Source: an uncultured Eubacteriales bacterium
Lineage (GTDB): Bacteria; Bacillota; Clostridia; Oscillospirales; Acutalibacteraceae
NCBI GenBank assembly: GCA_934445035.1
Contig: CAKSDI010000005.1
Span: forward strand, 124,001 to 188,000
DNA length: 64,000 nt
Reading direction: 5' to 3'
The notes beneath the pieces were generated by a model, which saw nothing but the letters and a program-made list of their open reading frames with translations, was not told the DNA's origin and made no database searches. Shown one piece after another: positions 51,705 to 61,030 of the stretch. The translations under genes were made by a program, and so were the position numbers. Numbering within the stretch: position 1 is the stretch's first letter; every line of letters starts with the position of its first letter.

Positions 51705-52526
51705 ATGGGAATACTTGATATAAAGATATTAAAAGATTATATCCGTATGTGTAACGACGGCTGGCTTCAGGGCTGGCACGAAAGAAACGGCGGAAATTTA
51801 ACCTACAGAATGACTAAAGAGCAGGTCGAGGAATGCAGACCTTATTTCAGCTTTGAAAGACCCTGGGTAAATATGGGCGTTCAGGCGGATAACCTTAAGG
51901 GCGAATATTTTATCGCAACAGGTTCGGGAAAATATTTCAGAAATGTTATATTAGAGCCGCAGGATAATATCTGCATTGTTGAGATAAACGAGGCAGGCGA
52001 CAGCTACCGCATTGTTTGGGGACTTGTAAAGGGCGGAAGACCCACAAGCGAATTCCCGAGCCACTTCCTTAACCACAGCGTCAGAAAAGCCGCTACAAAC
52101 GGAGAAAACAGAGTTATTTATCACGCGCACCCCGCTAATATAATCGCTCTTACATATGTTTTACCGCTCACTTCAAAGGATATCACAAGAGCGCTTTGGC
52201 AGAGCGCCACCGAGTGCCCCGTAGTATTCCCGTCGGGAGTAGGAGTAGTTGAGTGGATGGTTCCTGGCGGTGCCGATATCGCAAAGGCTACAAGCGAGCT
52301 TATGAAGAAGTTTGACGCGGCAGTATGGGCGCACCATGGCCTTTTCTGCTCAGGCCCCGATTTCGATACGACCTTCGGTCTTATGCACACTATAGAAAAA
52401 GCGGCTCAGATCTATGTTTTGGCTCTTTCAATGGGCAAGGGAATCAGACAGACTATTACTGACGATAATTTAAGGGCGATAGCAAAAGAATTCGGCGTTA
52501 CCTTAAATGAGGATTTTCTTGACTGA
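51705..52526 (+). CDS. rhaD: rhamnulose-1-phosphate aldolase
   Basis: 273 residues, class II aldolase. Conserved: GWHERNGGNLTYRM near 25-38, FIATGSGKYFRN, IYHAHPANIIALTY (Zn-binding His pair) and AVWAHHGLFCSG (third His region). Splits L-rhamnulose-1-phosphate into dihydroxyacetone phosphate and L-lactaldehyde. Starts 4 bp after rhaA. Confidence 0.96.
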   Translation: MGILDIKILKDYIRMCNDGWLQGWHERNGGNLTYRMTKEQVEECRPYFSFERPWVNMGVQADNLKGEYFIATGSGKYFRNVILEPQDNICIVEINEAGDSYRIVWGLVKGGRPTSEFPSHFLNHSVRKAATNGENRVIYHAHPANIIALTYVLPLTSKDITRALWQSATECPVVFPSGVGVVEWMVPGGADIAKATSELMKKFDAAVWAHHGLFCSGPDFDTTFGLMHTIEKAAQIYVLALSMGKGIRQTITDDNLRAIAKEFGVTLNEDFLD

Positions 52527-52540
52527 TAAAGATATAAAAA

Positions 52541-52567
52541 AATAAGCTCCTTAAAGGGGCTTATTTT
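52541..52567. terminator. bidirectional terminator overlapping the PAP2 stop
   Basis: AATAAGCTCC pairs with GGGGCTTATT (one G-U), 5-nt loop, with A-run before and T-run after. It serves both rhaAD and the convergent PAP2 gene, whose last codons lie in the stem. Confidence 0.8.
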
Positions 52568-53105
52568 TTATGCTTTTTTGATTTATTTTAAAATATATTT
52601 TATCCACAATGAATATCGCCGCTAATCCGAACAGTGTTCCGAGGATCGCTCCCGCAAGCACATCGGTGGGATAATGCACATAAAGATAAAGTCTTGAAAA
52701 AGCTACGAGCACTGCGAGAATAAGAGCCGGTATTCCTATCTTTTTGTTTTTTACCATAAGCACGCTCGCACATTCAAATGACGCCAGCGTGTGGCCCGAC
52801 GGGAACGAGTAATCCGAAAGTTTTTTAACCAAAAGATGAAATCCTGAATTTATATCATACGGTCTTATTCTTCCGACAAGATTTTTAAGTATCCCGTTTC
52901 CTATAATTAAACCGAGTATAAGAGCCGTGCCCATAGTAATTCCGATCTTTCTTGTTTTCGGAATAATTATAAATAGCAGAGAAAGAGCGATCCAAAAAAT
53001 GCCCTTATCGCCGAACATTGAGATTATCGGCATAACCGCGTCTAAAAACCTGCAGGCGATTTTATCCTGGATAAAATCGAGAATTTTTATTTCAAAATCA
53101 TTCAT
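52551..53105 (-). CDS. PAP2-family membrane phosphatase
   Basis: 184 residues from ATG 53105, which overlaps the upstream stop by 8 nt and has GGAGGA 11 nt before it. Signature motifs are intact: K74-x6-R81-P82, PSGH at 102-105 and SR-x5-H-x3-D at 137-148. Five to six membrane helices. Likely a lipid or undecaprenyl pyrophosphate phosphatase. As last gene of an operon holding a lipid-linked-sugar type glycosyltransferase, recycling of polyprenyl phosphate is a reasonable role (inference). Confidence 0.9.
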   Translation of the reverse strand: MNDFEIKILDFIQDKIACRFLDAVMPIISMFGDKGIFWIALSLLFIIIPKTRKIGITMGTALILGLIIGNGILKNLVGRIRPYDINSGFHLLVKKLSDYSFPSGHTLASFECASVLMVKNKKIGIPALILAVLVAFSRLYLYVHYPTDVLAGAILGTLFGLAAIFIVDKIYFKINQKSIKNKPL

Positions 53106-54174
53106 TTGCGATTTCTTCCTCCACACTTTGCATATCCGCAATGCTTAAAGCTTCGCCCGATTTAACAACAAAAACATTTTTATCAAAATTATCCCTGTAT
53201 TCCTTGTTTCCTAACTTTAAAACCTGTTCAAAACTTACTCTCACGCAGTAAAGCGACTCGGAATAAGAGAAAAATTCGCTTAATTTTATATTTTCAAAGT
53301 TATAAGAATCGTGTTTCCAGGCAAACATCGTAAGACTTGTTTTTAAGTTTTTATAAAAATCAGTGTTCTTAACTAAATACGGATCAAGCTGTGAAAAGCT
53401 CTTATCGTCTTGCATATAAGCAGCGTAAGTTTCTGCACCGTTGAGTGCAAAATCCGTGATTTTCTTTTCGTTTGGATATGCGCCCGAAAAATCCACCGTG
53501 TAAACGCCTGAATTTCCTGAAACCTTTAATTCTTTTTCGTTTTTCAGAGCTTTTATTTCGGGTGCGGCACAAACAAGATCATTTATCAAAGCTGTTTGCT
53601 TTTTTATGGTTATTTCGTTTTTGATATTTTCGGGTAAAGAGGGCAAAGAGTCGTCTTTGCGGTCTTTGTTTTTAAGCTTTGTTCCGTTTATCGTAAGATC
53701 GGTCTTTGAATCGAGCTTTATTGTGACCGACTTATAAAAATCCGGTGAAAAAGCGCTTTCTCCCACCATATATCCTTTATGCCCGAAGAAGGATTTTTTA
53801 TCGTTTCTTTTAAGATAAAGAGATAAAAAAGGCTTTTCATCGGCATTTATATTGTAGGCATAATCAAAGCCTTTTTCTTTTTTTGCAGAGGTGGAAACCG
53901 AAAGCTTTTTTCCTGCTATATGCTCGGATACCGCTTTACTTATCGATTTTTCGCTTTCATATTCCGAAACTTTTAAGCCGCATTCTTTTTTTAAAGCGCC
54001 TGCGTTTCCGCTTTTTATATATTCTGTCAAAATGCTTTGCGCAGTTACTTCGGGTCTTGTCTTTTCATAATCTTTGAGCCAGCCGTAAAAATAGATCACT
54101 GCCGACAAAAACACTATTCCGAAACCGATAAGAATGCCGAAATATATTTTATAAAAAAGAGGTTTTTCTCTCAT
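53098..54174 (-). CDS. single-pass membrane protein of unknown function
   Basis: 358 residues. One N-terminal membrane helix (about 10-32), then a Lys- and Ser-rich external domain with no recognised family. It contains a segment VTIKLDSKTDLTINGTKLK that looks like a beta-strand-rich cell-surface module, and a final YCVRVSFEQVLKLGNKEYRD block reminiscent of NTF2-like exported domains. RBS GGGGGA. Located between the glycosyltransferase fusion and PAP2 in one operon, so a part in envelope assembly is possible. Confidence 0.65.
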   Translation of the reverse strand: MREKPLFYKIYFGILIGFGIVFLSAVIYFYGWLKDYEKTRPEVTAQSILTEYIKSGNAGALKKECGLKVSEYESEKSISKAVSEHIAGKKLSVSTSAKKEKGFDYAYNINADEKPFLSLYLKRNDKKSFFGHKGYMVGESAFSPDFYKSVTIKLDSKTDLTINGTKLKNKDRKDDSLPSLPENIKNEITIKKQTALINDLVCAAPEIKALKNEKELKVSGNSGVYTVDFSGAYPNEKKITDFALNGAETYAAYMQDDKSFSQLDPYLVKNTDFYKNLKTSLTMFAWKHDSYNFENIKLSEFFSYSESLYCVRVSFEQVLKLGNKEYRDNFDKNVFVVKSGEALSIADMQSVEEEIANE

Positions 54175-54185
54175 ATTTTCCCCCG

Positions 54186-56321
54186 TTATTTTACAATGAA
54201 AAATGTTGGAATAGTTCTCGGAGCGACAAAAGCCTTGTATTTGTTTACAAGTCCTTTTTGCTGATAACTGTCAAGCTTAGAAGCGTCGATACCGTATTTT
54301 TCTATATAATCTTTAAAATAAAGCACGGATGACGAGCCGCCGTCAAGCATACCTGCGCTTACAGCTCCGTAAGACGCCATAATATCGATAACATCGTTTT
54401 TGGTAGCTCCTATGCTGTCCGCGCTTCGCCCGTCGGTCACAAGAAGAATGACTGTTCCGTCTTTTCTTTGTCCTATAGCGGTCCTCTGTGCGGTTCCGGT
54501 GTTTGAATCGCTGTAATAAAGCTTTATATCTTCACCCGACTGATCAATTAAAACATTGCCTGTCTGGAATGATACCGCGTCGCGCATACCGAGTGCGTCA
54601 GCCTCGGCGCGGGTAATGGAATTTTTGCAGATAAGGCGGTCGTTTTTATCAAAGCCCATAAAAGTGCGCCTTAATCCGTCGTCCCAAACGCATTTACCGC
54701 CGGAATATGTAAGCCCCATAGGTGCGGCGCCCGAGCCCGAGCCGCCCGCATCCATAAATTCACCGCCGTTTATTGCGGCTATGCAATCGTAATAGGATGC
54801 TATATCGAAAACCGATTTTCCTTTAGCGGCACTCGAAAAATCTTCCGAGGAAACGCCGACTGTCACTCTTTTAGGATCCTTGATCAGACATACATAAGCC
54901 TTGAATTTTGATTTTTTTAAAAATTCAAGCTTTATCCCGTCGTCGGAATCGGATAAGATATCAGAAGAATCGTTTGATTGATAATCCTGCGCGTTCACAG
55001 TGTCTGCTGTGACCTTTTTTGAATCCGCCATTATCGCTTTAACGGATTTTTTGGATAAAAACAGGTAAGGCACCCATTTTGTCGCGCTTGCCTGCTCGGC
55101 AGAGATCACGAGCATATTTTTAAGCGATTCGCTCGGACCGTGAGTTATCATAACGCAAAAAGTTATAACCGTTACTAAAAAGGCGAGCAGAGCCGTGCCT
55201 AAAGATAAAAGGCTTCTGCAAATTACATTCTTAACGGTGAGCTTTTTCTTTTCGGTCATAGTTTTCTCTTTCTTTTTTGAAAAAACCCAGCAGCTCTGAA
55301 TTCTGTAACTGATGAAAAATAAAACTGTATCAACAATAAGCTTTAAAACGGTGCTTAAAAGCGGATTTGCGGAAAAGATAACTTTAAGTAAAGTAACAAG
55401 CGTCGCTGACACGAGCATTTGAGGAATTGCAAGCGCATAATACTTTAAGATTGGATTTTTGAAATTATCGCAGTCGAAAACCTTTTTTCTGTTGACCGAA
55501 AAGTTCACAAACGACGAAACGGCTCTTGAAATAACCGTTGCAAATATCACCGTGAAGTTCCCGAAGCTTTTTAAAAATATCCTGCAAAGTATGTAAAAAA
55601 GCGAGATATCGATGAGCATTGAGGCTATTGAGCTTATAAAAAATGATAAAATAAATCGGTAAATTCTAAGCGAATCTCTTATAGGTCTGAAATGCGAGGA
55701 GGCATTTTCTTCTATATATACCGTGCTTATTTTAACCTCTTTAAATTCAACTCCCGCTCTTTTTAAAGATAAAAGCATATTTGTTTCGTATTCAAATCTG
55801 TCGCCTTTTATTTCTGTAAGTAAAGGCAAAAGATTTCGAGAAAAGGCTCTTAGCCCCGTTTGCGTATCCGAAACGGAAATTCCGCAAAGCGCTTTAAAAA
55901 CAAAGGAGGTAGTGTTATTACCGAATTTGCTCCTTTTAGGCACATCTTTTAAAGAAAAATCACGGCAGCCGAGGATAAGACATCCTTTGTTTTCCCGCGC
56001 TGTAAGCGCACATTTAAGAGTATCCTCCGGGGTATGCTGACCGTCGCCGTCGGCTGTGACGGCGAACTGTATTTCCGGCATATTTTCGAGGATATATTTA
56101 AATGCGGTTTTAAGGGCGGCGCCTTTTCCGCGGTTTTCAGAGTGGGTAAGCCTGATTATCTTATCGCTTTTTTCGGGGAAATTCTTTTTGTGAATTTCAT
56201 CACTTCCGTCGTCCACGACAATTATGTGTGTAAACCCTGCTTTAAGCATAGAATTTACAGTTTTTTTCAGCTTTTCGTCGGGATTAAGCGACGGTATTAT
56301 CAGACAAATATTATCGGGCAA
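54186..56321 (-). CDS. fusion: GT2 glycosyltransferase + GtrA membrane domain + phosphodiester glycosidase
   Basis: 711 residues, TTG start with GGAGG 7 nt upstream. (1) DPM1-like GT2 domain, 1-215: VVDDGS, DGDGQH with the DxD at 91-93, and RFEYE. (2) GtrA-like domain with four helices, about 220-350. (3) A further membrane helix (about 367-392) and an external NAGPA/phosphodiester glycosidase domain, about 470-711: INGGEF 517-522, RTAIGQ 613-618, LDGGSSS 659-665. The first two make and flip polyprenyl-phosphate sugar; the third cleaves sugar-phosphodiesters outside. Met355 (ATG 55259) could be a separate start, though its RBS is weak. Confidence 0.88.
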   Translation of the reverse strand: MPDNICLIIPSLNPDEKLKKTVNSMLKAGFTHIIVVDDGSDEIHKKNFPEKSDKIIRLTHSENRGKGAALKTAFKYILENMPEIQFAVTADGDGQHTPEDTLKCALTARENKGCLILGCRDFSLKDVPKRSKFGNNTTSFVFKALCGISVSDTQTGLRAFSRNLLPLLTEIKGDRFEYETNMLLSLKRAGVEFKEVKISTVYIEENASSHFRPIRDSLRIYRFILSFFISSIASMLIDISLFYILCRIFLKSFGNFTVIFATVISRAVSSFVNFSVNRKKVFDCDNFKNPILKYYALAIPQMLVSATLVTLLKVIFSANPLLSTVLKLIVDTVLFFISYRIQSCWVFSKKKEKTMTEKKKLTVKNVICRSLLSLGTALLAFLVTVITFCVMITHGPSESLKNMLVISAEQASATKWVPYLFLSKKSVKAIMADSKKVTADTVNAQDYQSNDSSDILSDSDDGIKLEFLKKSKFKAYVCLIKDPKRVTVGVSSEDFSSAAKGKSVFDIASYYDCIAAINGGEFMDAGGSGSGAAPMGLTYSGGKCVWDDGLRRTFMGFDKNDRLICKNSITRAEADALGMRDAVSFQTGNVLIDQSGEDIKLYYSDSNTGTAQRTAIGQRKDGTVILLVTDGRSADSIGATKNDVIDIMASYGAVSAGMLDGGSSSVLYFKDYIEKYGIDASKLDSYQQKGLVNKYKAFVAPRTIPTFFIVK

Positions 56322-56335
56322 AATTTTTCCTCCGT

Positions 56336-57268
56336 TTAAAGCTTTTTAAAGAATTCGTCTATAGAGCTGTCGCTCTTAAAGTCGATCTCGCAAGGCTGTT
56401 TTAAAAGCGACCATCTCTCGCAGCTTTTATGCTCCTGCGAGGGTTTTATAGTTTTTATTTCGCTTAAAGACTCGACTTCTAAAATTGAGCCGTCGGTATA
56501 AGTTTCAAATGAGCAGTTGTTATCGGGATAGAATCCTTCGGGGTGATTGGTTTCAAAGCTCTTTAAGAAAACATCGGAATGATTGATATAATAAACATTT
56601 CCGCAGTTAAGATCAAATCCGAGCTTAAATGATTTATCGCTCTTTGGATCCTGCTTTAAAGTAACATATTTTTTGCCGAAATAAACTCTTTCGTCGTTAA
56701 GCTCCGAATAGGGCCAAACGGAAATATTTCTGTTTGCAAGCAAGCCTGTATTATTCGTGTTCATAGGAATTATAAGAGTTCCGCCCTGAGAAGAAACGGT
56801 GATTCCCCAGATAGAAAATTCCTTTTCGGAAGAGGAAATATTTTTCACTGTCATATTTACGCGCATATTCGCATCGTCAGAGTCCATAATAACCTCTATT
56901 GTAATGGCGATACCTACTTCGCGGTCGGGCTCTTTTGTAAAAACAGCGCCGTTTTCCGTAACGGAATAAGAAACCTTTTTATCATCGGGTGTATAAGTTT
57001 CGGGCCAGGCTTCCGGAGTTATCCATACTCTGTGGCCGCCGAAATTATTCCAAACTCTGCCTTTGCCGAATAAGGCTTCATATTTTTCGTCTGTTTTTAA
57101 AGCGAACTCCTCCGATTTGTCAAAAAGGATATTTTCGCCGTCTTCAAAGCCGAAAAAGATTATTCTCGGGCCTATATCCAGCGTAACATAGGCTTTTATT
57201 ATTCCGTTTGAAAGGCTTAAAACCCTTCCGTAATTTTTGTAATTTTCAATTTCCTGAATTCTAACCAT
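56336..57268 (-). CDS. DUF4380-like protein (mutarotase-like fold)
   Basis: 310 residues, no signal peptide. Beta-rich; begins with a repeat-like YGRVLSLSNGIIKAYVTLDIGPRI strand set and contains FGGHRVWITPEAWPETY and NMTVKNISSSEKEFSIWGIT. This matches the aldose-1-epimerase-like superfold of DUF4380 proteins, which are predicted to bind or rotate sugars. The start overlaps the tmcAL stop by 8 nt. Confidence 0.75.
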   Translation of the reverse strand: MVRIQEIENYKNYGRVLSLSNGIIKAYVTLDIGPRIIFFGFEDGENILFDKSEEFALKTDEKYEALFGKGRVWNNFGGHRVWITPEAWPETYTPDDKKVSYSVTENGAVFTKEPDREVGIAITIEVIMDSDDANMRVNMTVKNISSSEKEFSIWGITVSSQGGTLIIPMNTNNTGLLANRNISVWPYSELNDERVYFGKKYVTLKQDPKSDKSFKLGFDLNCGNVYYINHSDVFLKSFETNHPEGFYPDNNCSFETYTDGSILEVESLSEIKTIKPSQEHKSCERWSLLKQPCEIDFKSDSSIDEFFKKL

Positions 57269-58421
57269 TTTTTTCTCCTTTGTAAATAGGTGTTTTATAT
57301 TCCGATCCGCATAAAAGCGGAGTTTTAAAGCTTAGCCCGTAAAGGTCGGCGGCAGTGCATTCAAGATCGAATATCTTTTTCGCTCTTTCGTCAAAACTTT
57401 TAATATCGGAAATTTTTGAAAGCACCGGGCAATCGGGGCTTTTTAATAAAGGCTCGTTTAATTTGCCGATACCGAGAATTCGAAGATAGGGGGGAGGCTT
57501 TAGGAAAAAAGAATTATCTATCCCTAAAAAGGCGGACATAACAAGTCTTCTTAATCTCGCTAAAGGATATCTTTTATTCTGAAGAAGAGAAAAAAGCTCT
57601 TTAAGGCCGGTCGCTTTTTTTAAAGAATTATATAAAAGCCTGTCAAGCCCCTCTGTGATATCGGGAAGAGATTTAAAATATTCTTCATTTTTTGAGCGAA
57701 GAACTGCAAGAATAGGTCTTTCCAGATATTTTATATCCGAATGTTCTTCGCTTAAAATGAATTCCGCGCTTTCAGGCACTGCACTTTTGGCAATTTCCTG
57801 CTTTCCCGATAATATCATTTCCCTTATTTCGGAGCTTGATTTGAATTCGTGATCGGATTTTTTATCGTGGAATGCACCTTGCCTTTTAATGCACTCAAAT
57901 TCAATATCAAATCCAGCTTTTTTTGCCGCAACGATATATTCCGTGCCTAAATTATCATTAGGATTTTTAAAAATATTTTTATCGGCGCCGAGTGCTACAG
58001 CCGCATTTTCTCTTGCATAGGCAAAAGGGATCTTTTTTTCAAGATCTGATTTAACAAGTGAAGAAAATTTATCGGAAATTAGGATATCTGCGCATTTATC
58101 TAAGCTTTTGATATCTCCGCTTTCGCTTCCGAAAACGATTTTTTCGCAATCCGCCCTGTATAATTGAGTAACGGCGCCGAGAGCGAAATTCTGCGCTGTG
58201 GACATCGCCCAGGAAACGGGCAATTCCAAGACCATATCCGCGCCGCTCTCTACCGCCGCGGCGACCCTTTTGAATTTGGGATATAAAGCCGGCTCTCCTC
58301 GCTGAACGAAATTGCCGCTCATTACTATAACGGCAGTTTCCGATTTTTCCTTAACACAGTCAAGAAGATATTTGTGCCCTTTATGCAGGGGATTGAATTC
58401 TGCAATAATACCCGTTCTTAT
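57261..58421 (-). CDS. tmcAL: tRNA(Met) cytidine acetate ligase, apparent AUA start
   Basis: 386 residues if initiated at the ATA of 58421-58419. The ATP-binding HKGH motif (13-16, in AEFNPLHKGHKYLLD) and the normal family length require this upstream part. The first ATG (58322, MSGNFVQRGEP) would delete it. No ATG, GTG or TTG occurs in frame between the upstream TGA and the motif. GGTGA lies 6 nt before the ATA. The enzyme makes N4-acetylcytidine at the wobble base of elongator tRNA-Met, which prevents misreading of AUA. A single-base error shifting in a GTG at about 58430 is the alternative. First gene of a five-gene minus operon. Confidence 0.85.
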   Translation of the reverse strand: MRTGIIAEFNPLHKGHKYLLDCVKEKSETAVIVMSGNFVQRGEPALYPKFKRVAAAVESGADMVLELPVSWAMSTAQNFALGAVTQLYRADCEKIVFGSESGDIKSLDKCADILISDKFSSLVKSDLEKKIPFAYARENAAVALGADKNIFKNPNDNLGTEYIVAAKKAGFDIEFECIKRQGAFHDKKSDHEFKSSSEIREMILSGKQEIAKSAVPESAEFILSEEHSDIKYLERPILAVLRSKNEEYFKSLPDITEGLDRLLYNSLKKATGLKELFSLLQNKRYPLARLRRLVMSAFLGIDNSFFLKPPPYLRILGIGKLNEPLLKSPDCPVLSKISDIKSFDERAKKIFDLECTAADLYGLSFKTPLLCGSEYKTPIYKGEKNG

Positions 58422-58451
58422 GAAACTTCACCGCTTTTTGATAAAATACTC

Positions 58452-58480
58452 TTGAAAAAACAATATAAATATTATATTAT
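58452..58480 (+). promoter_or_regulatory. promoter of ackA
   Basis: TTGAAA (58452-58457), 17 bp, TATTAT (58475-58480), 58 bp before the ackA start in the intergenic region shared with divergent tmcAL. Confidence 0.65.
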
Positions 58481-58538
58481 TATATATAGTTTATCATACT
58501 GTGATACTCTTTTCAACAATTTTTTCGGAGGATAGAAT

Positions 58539-59735
58539 ATGAAAATTTTTGTAGTAAATGCGGGAAGCTCTTCGCTTAAATATCAGCTTATTGATATGGA
58601 AAACGAGCAGGTTCTTGCCAAAGGACTTTGCGAAAGAATAGGCGTAACGGGAGCGATCTCCCACAAAGCGGCTGACGGCAGAACATACTCTGCCGAAACT
58701 CCTATGCCCACCCACAGCGAGGCTTTTGAAGCGGTTGTTTACGCTATGACTAAATCGGAAGCTAAGGTTATAGACTCATTTGATGAGATCTCGGCTATAG
58801 GCCACCGTATAGTTCAGGGCGGAGCGATATTCAAAGGCTCATGCCTTATAAACGAAAAGGTTATCGAGCAGATATCGGAGCTCGGAGCTATGGCGCCTCT
58901 TCACAATCCGGCGCATGTTCTTGCAATAAAAGCCTGTATCAAAACATTTGGAGATGAAATTCCGCAGGCTGTCGTTTTTGACACTTCTTTTCATCAGACT
59001 ATGCCTCCTAAAGCTTATATGTATGCTCTTCCCTATGAGTATTATGAAAAATACGGCGTAAGAAAATACGGCGCTCACGGCACCTCCCACCACTATGTAT
59101 CCGACCGTGCCGCAGTGCTTGAAAACAAAGATAAAAAGGATCTTAAGATCATCACCTGCCACCTCGGCAACGGCTGCTCTATAACCGCTGTTAAAAACGG
59201 CGAGTGTATGGATACTTCTATGGGCTTTACTCCGCTTGACGGATTTATGATGGGTACCCGCTCGGGCACACTCGATCCTTCGGCTTTGACCTTTATCGCG
59301 GAAAAAGAAAACCTTTCCGCCGCCGATATCAATACTATCTGCAATAAAAAATCGGGCGTATACGGAATTTCCGGAGTATCGAATGATAACAGAGATGTTG
59401 CAGCAGAAGCTGAAAAAGGAAATAAGAGAGCGCAGCTTGCTATCGATATGCAACGCTATCAGATATTAAAATTCGTCGGCTCTTATATCGCTGCTATGAA
59501 CGGGGTAGATGTTATCGCGTTTACCGGAGGAATCGGAGAGAACGATCCCGAGCTTCGCGAATATGTCTGCGAAAATCTCTCTTTTATGGGAATTAAGATC
59601 GATAAGGATAAAAATAATCTTCGCGGCAGCGAGGTAAAGATCTCGACTGACGACAGCAAGGTAAATGTTTATGTTATTCCGACAAACGAGGAGCTTGCTA
59701 TCGCCCGCGACACTTTAAGACTCATTTCAAAATAA
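58539..59735 (+). CDS. ackA: acetate kinase
   Basis: 398 residues. ASKHA motifs: VVNAGSSSLKYQLID at the N-terminus, GHRIVQGG, VFDTSFHQTMP, YGAHGTSHHYVSDRAA and TGGIGENDPELRE. Interconverts acetyl phosphate plus ADP with acetate plus ATP, the last energy-yielding step of acetate fermentation. RBS CGGAGGA. No phosphotransacetylase gene lies beside it; galK follows after 18 bp. Confidence 0.97.
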   Translation: MKIFVVNAGSSSLKYQLIDMENEQVLAKGLCERIGVTGAISHKAADGRTYSAETPMPTHSEAFEAVVYAMTKSEAKVIDSFDEISAIGHRIVQGGAIFKGSCLINEKVIEQISELGAMAPLHNPAHVLAIKACIKTFGDEIPQAVVFDTSFHQTMPPKAYMYALPYEYYEKYGVRKYGAHGTSHHYVSDRAAVLENKDKKDLKIITCHLGNGCSITAVKNGECMDTSMGFTPLDGFMMGTRSGTLDPSALTFIAEKENLSAADINTICNKKSGVYGISGVSNDNRDVAAEAEKGNKRAQLAIDMQRYQILKFVGSYIAAMNGVDVIAFTGGIGENDPELREYVCENLSFMGIKIDKDKNNLRGSEVKISTDDSKVNVYVIPTNEELAIARDTLRLISK

Positions 59736-59753
59736 TTTAATCGGAGAAAAATT

Positions 59754-61025
59754 ATGAATTGCAAAGAATTAAAAGAAAAAATTTCTTCGGGCGCTTTTGA
59801 TAATTCTTTAAAAATGCTTTACGGCGATGAAATGCTGGCTCGCACCAGATATGAAAAAGCGGTTTCGGAATTTGAAAATATCTTCGGCGATAAAGATAAT
59901 TTAAGAATTTTTTCCGCTCCGGGAAGAACGGAGATCGGAGGAAATCATACCGATCATCAGCACGGAGCGGTTATAGCCGCAAGCGTGGATCTTGATGTTA
60001 TTGCCATTGTAAGCGCAAATTCGGGCAATAATGTCCGTATTAAATCGCAGGGCTATCCCGAGGATAATATCGATATCACTGATCTTGAAATAAAGCCCGA
60101 AGAAGAGGGAAGAGCAAGCGCGCTTATCAGAGGCGTTCTTGCAAAGTTCAAAGAATCCGGCTTTAAGCTTTCGGGTTTTGAAGCTTATACCACTTCAAAT
60201 GTTTTAAAAGGTTCAGGTCTTTCTTCCTCTGCGGCATTTGAAGTTTTGGTAGCAAATATTGTAAACGGCCTTTATTGCGATAATAAGGTGGATTCGGTTT
60301 CTATCGCTAAATTCTCGCAGTTTGCCGAAAATGTTTATTTCGGCAAGCCGAGCGGTCTTCTCGACCAGATGGCAAGCTCGGTCGGAGGATTTACATTTGC
60401 TGATTTTAACGATCCTGCCGATCCGAAGATAGAAAAGATAGATTTTGATGTTGATAAAACCGATTATCAGCTTTGCGTTGTCGATACAGGCGGAAACCAC
60501 GCCGATCTTACTCAGGACTACGCCGATATCACGATAGAGTGCAAAGAGATAAGCAATGCGCTCGGAGTGGATTATTTAAGAGACGCCGACCGCGGCGAAT
60601 TCTATTCAAAACTTAAAGATCTCCGCAAAGAATGCTCCGACAGGGCAGTTTTAAGAGCTTTTCATTTCTTCAATGAAAACGCGCGCGTTTTTAAGATGAA
60701 AGACACTCTTAAAATAGGCGATTTTGAAGAGTTTTTAAAGCTTGTCGATGAATCGGGCGAGTCTTCATTTAAATATCTTCAAAATTTATTCCCCGTTTCA
60801 AATGCAAAAGAGCAGGGATTATCGCTCGCCATTGCTCTTACAAAAGAATTTTTAAACGGCGAGGGAACTGCCCGCGTTCACGGAGGCGGCTTTGCAGGAA
60901 CTATTCAGTGCTATATTCCGAAAACAAGATTTTCAGAATATAAAAATATGATCGAAAAGGTATTCGGTGAAAATTCCTGCGTTCCGCTGAAAATCAGACC
61001 TGTGGGCGGATATGAAATTAAATAA
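59754..61025 (+). CDS. galK: galactokinase
   Basis: 423 residues. GHMP kinase with the galactokinase signature APGRTEIGGNHTDHQHG from residue 55, the ATP loop LKGSGLSSSAAFEVL, and the C-terminal RVHGGGFAGTIQCYI. IGGNHTDHQ differs slightly from the common IGEHTDYN. Phosphorylates galactose at C1. Galactose-1-phosphate uridylyltransferase is not adjacent. RBS CGGAGA, likely co-transcribed with ackA. Confidence 0.94.
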   Translation: MNCKELKEKISSGAFDNSLKMLYGDEMLARTRYEKAVSEFENIFGDKDNLRIFSAPGRTEIGGNHTDHQHGAVIAASVDLDVIAIVSANSGNNVRIKSQGYPEDNIDITDLEIKPEEEGRASALIRGVLAKFKESGFKLSGFEAYTTSNVLKGSGLSSSAAFEVLVANIVNGLYCDNKVDSVSIAKFSQFAENVYFGKPSGLLDQMASSVGGFTFADFNDPADPKIEKIDFDVDKTDYQLCVVDTGGNHADLTQDYADITIECKEISNALGVDYLRDADRGEFYSKLKDLRKECSDRAVLRAFHFFNENARVFKMKDTLKIGDFEEFLKLVDESGESSFKYLQNLFPVSNAKEQGLSLAIALTKEFLNGEGTARVHGGGFAGTIQCYIPKTRFSEYKNMIEKVFGENSCVPLKIRPVGGYEIK

Positions 61026-61030
61026 AATAA

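Noticed and set aside
58419..58431. GTG at about 58430 as the tmcAL start
   Set aside because: It is one frame off, meets a stop after 16 codons and has no Shine-Dalgarno; it works only if the sequence contains a 1-base error.
58482..58510. Short inverted repeat TATCA/TGATA before ackA as an operator
   Set aside because: Five-bp arms in an AT-rich region are expected by chance.
58839..59453. 204-codon minus-strand frame inside ackA
   Set aside because: Antisense shadow of acetate kinase with unusual composition and no start signals.
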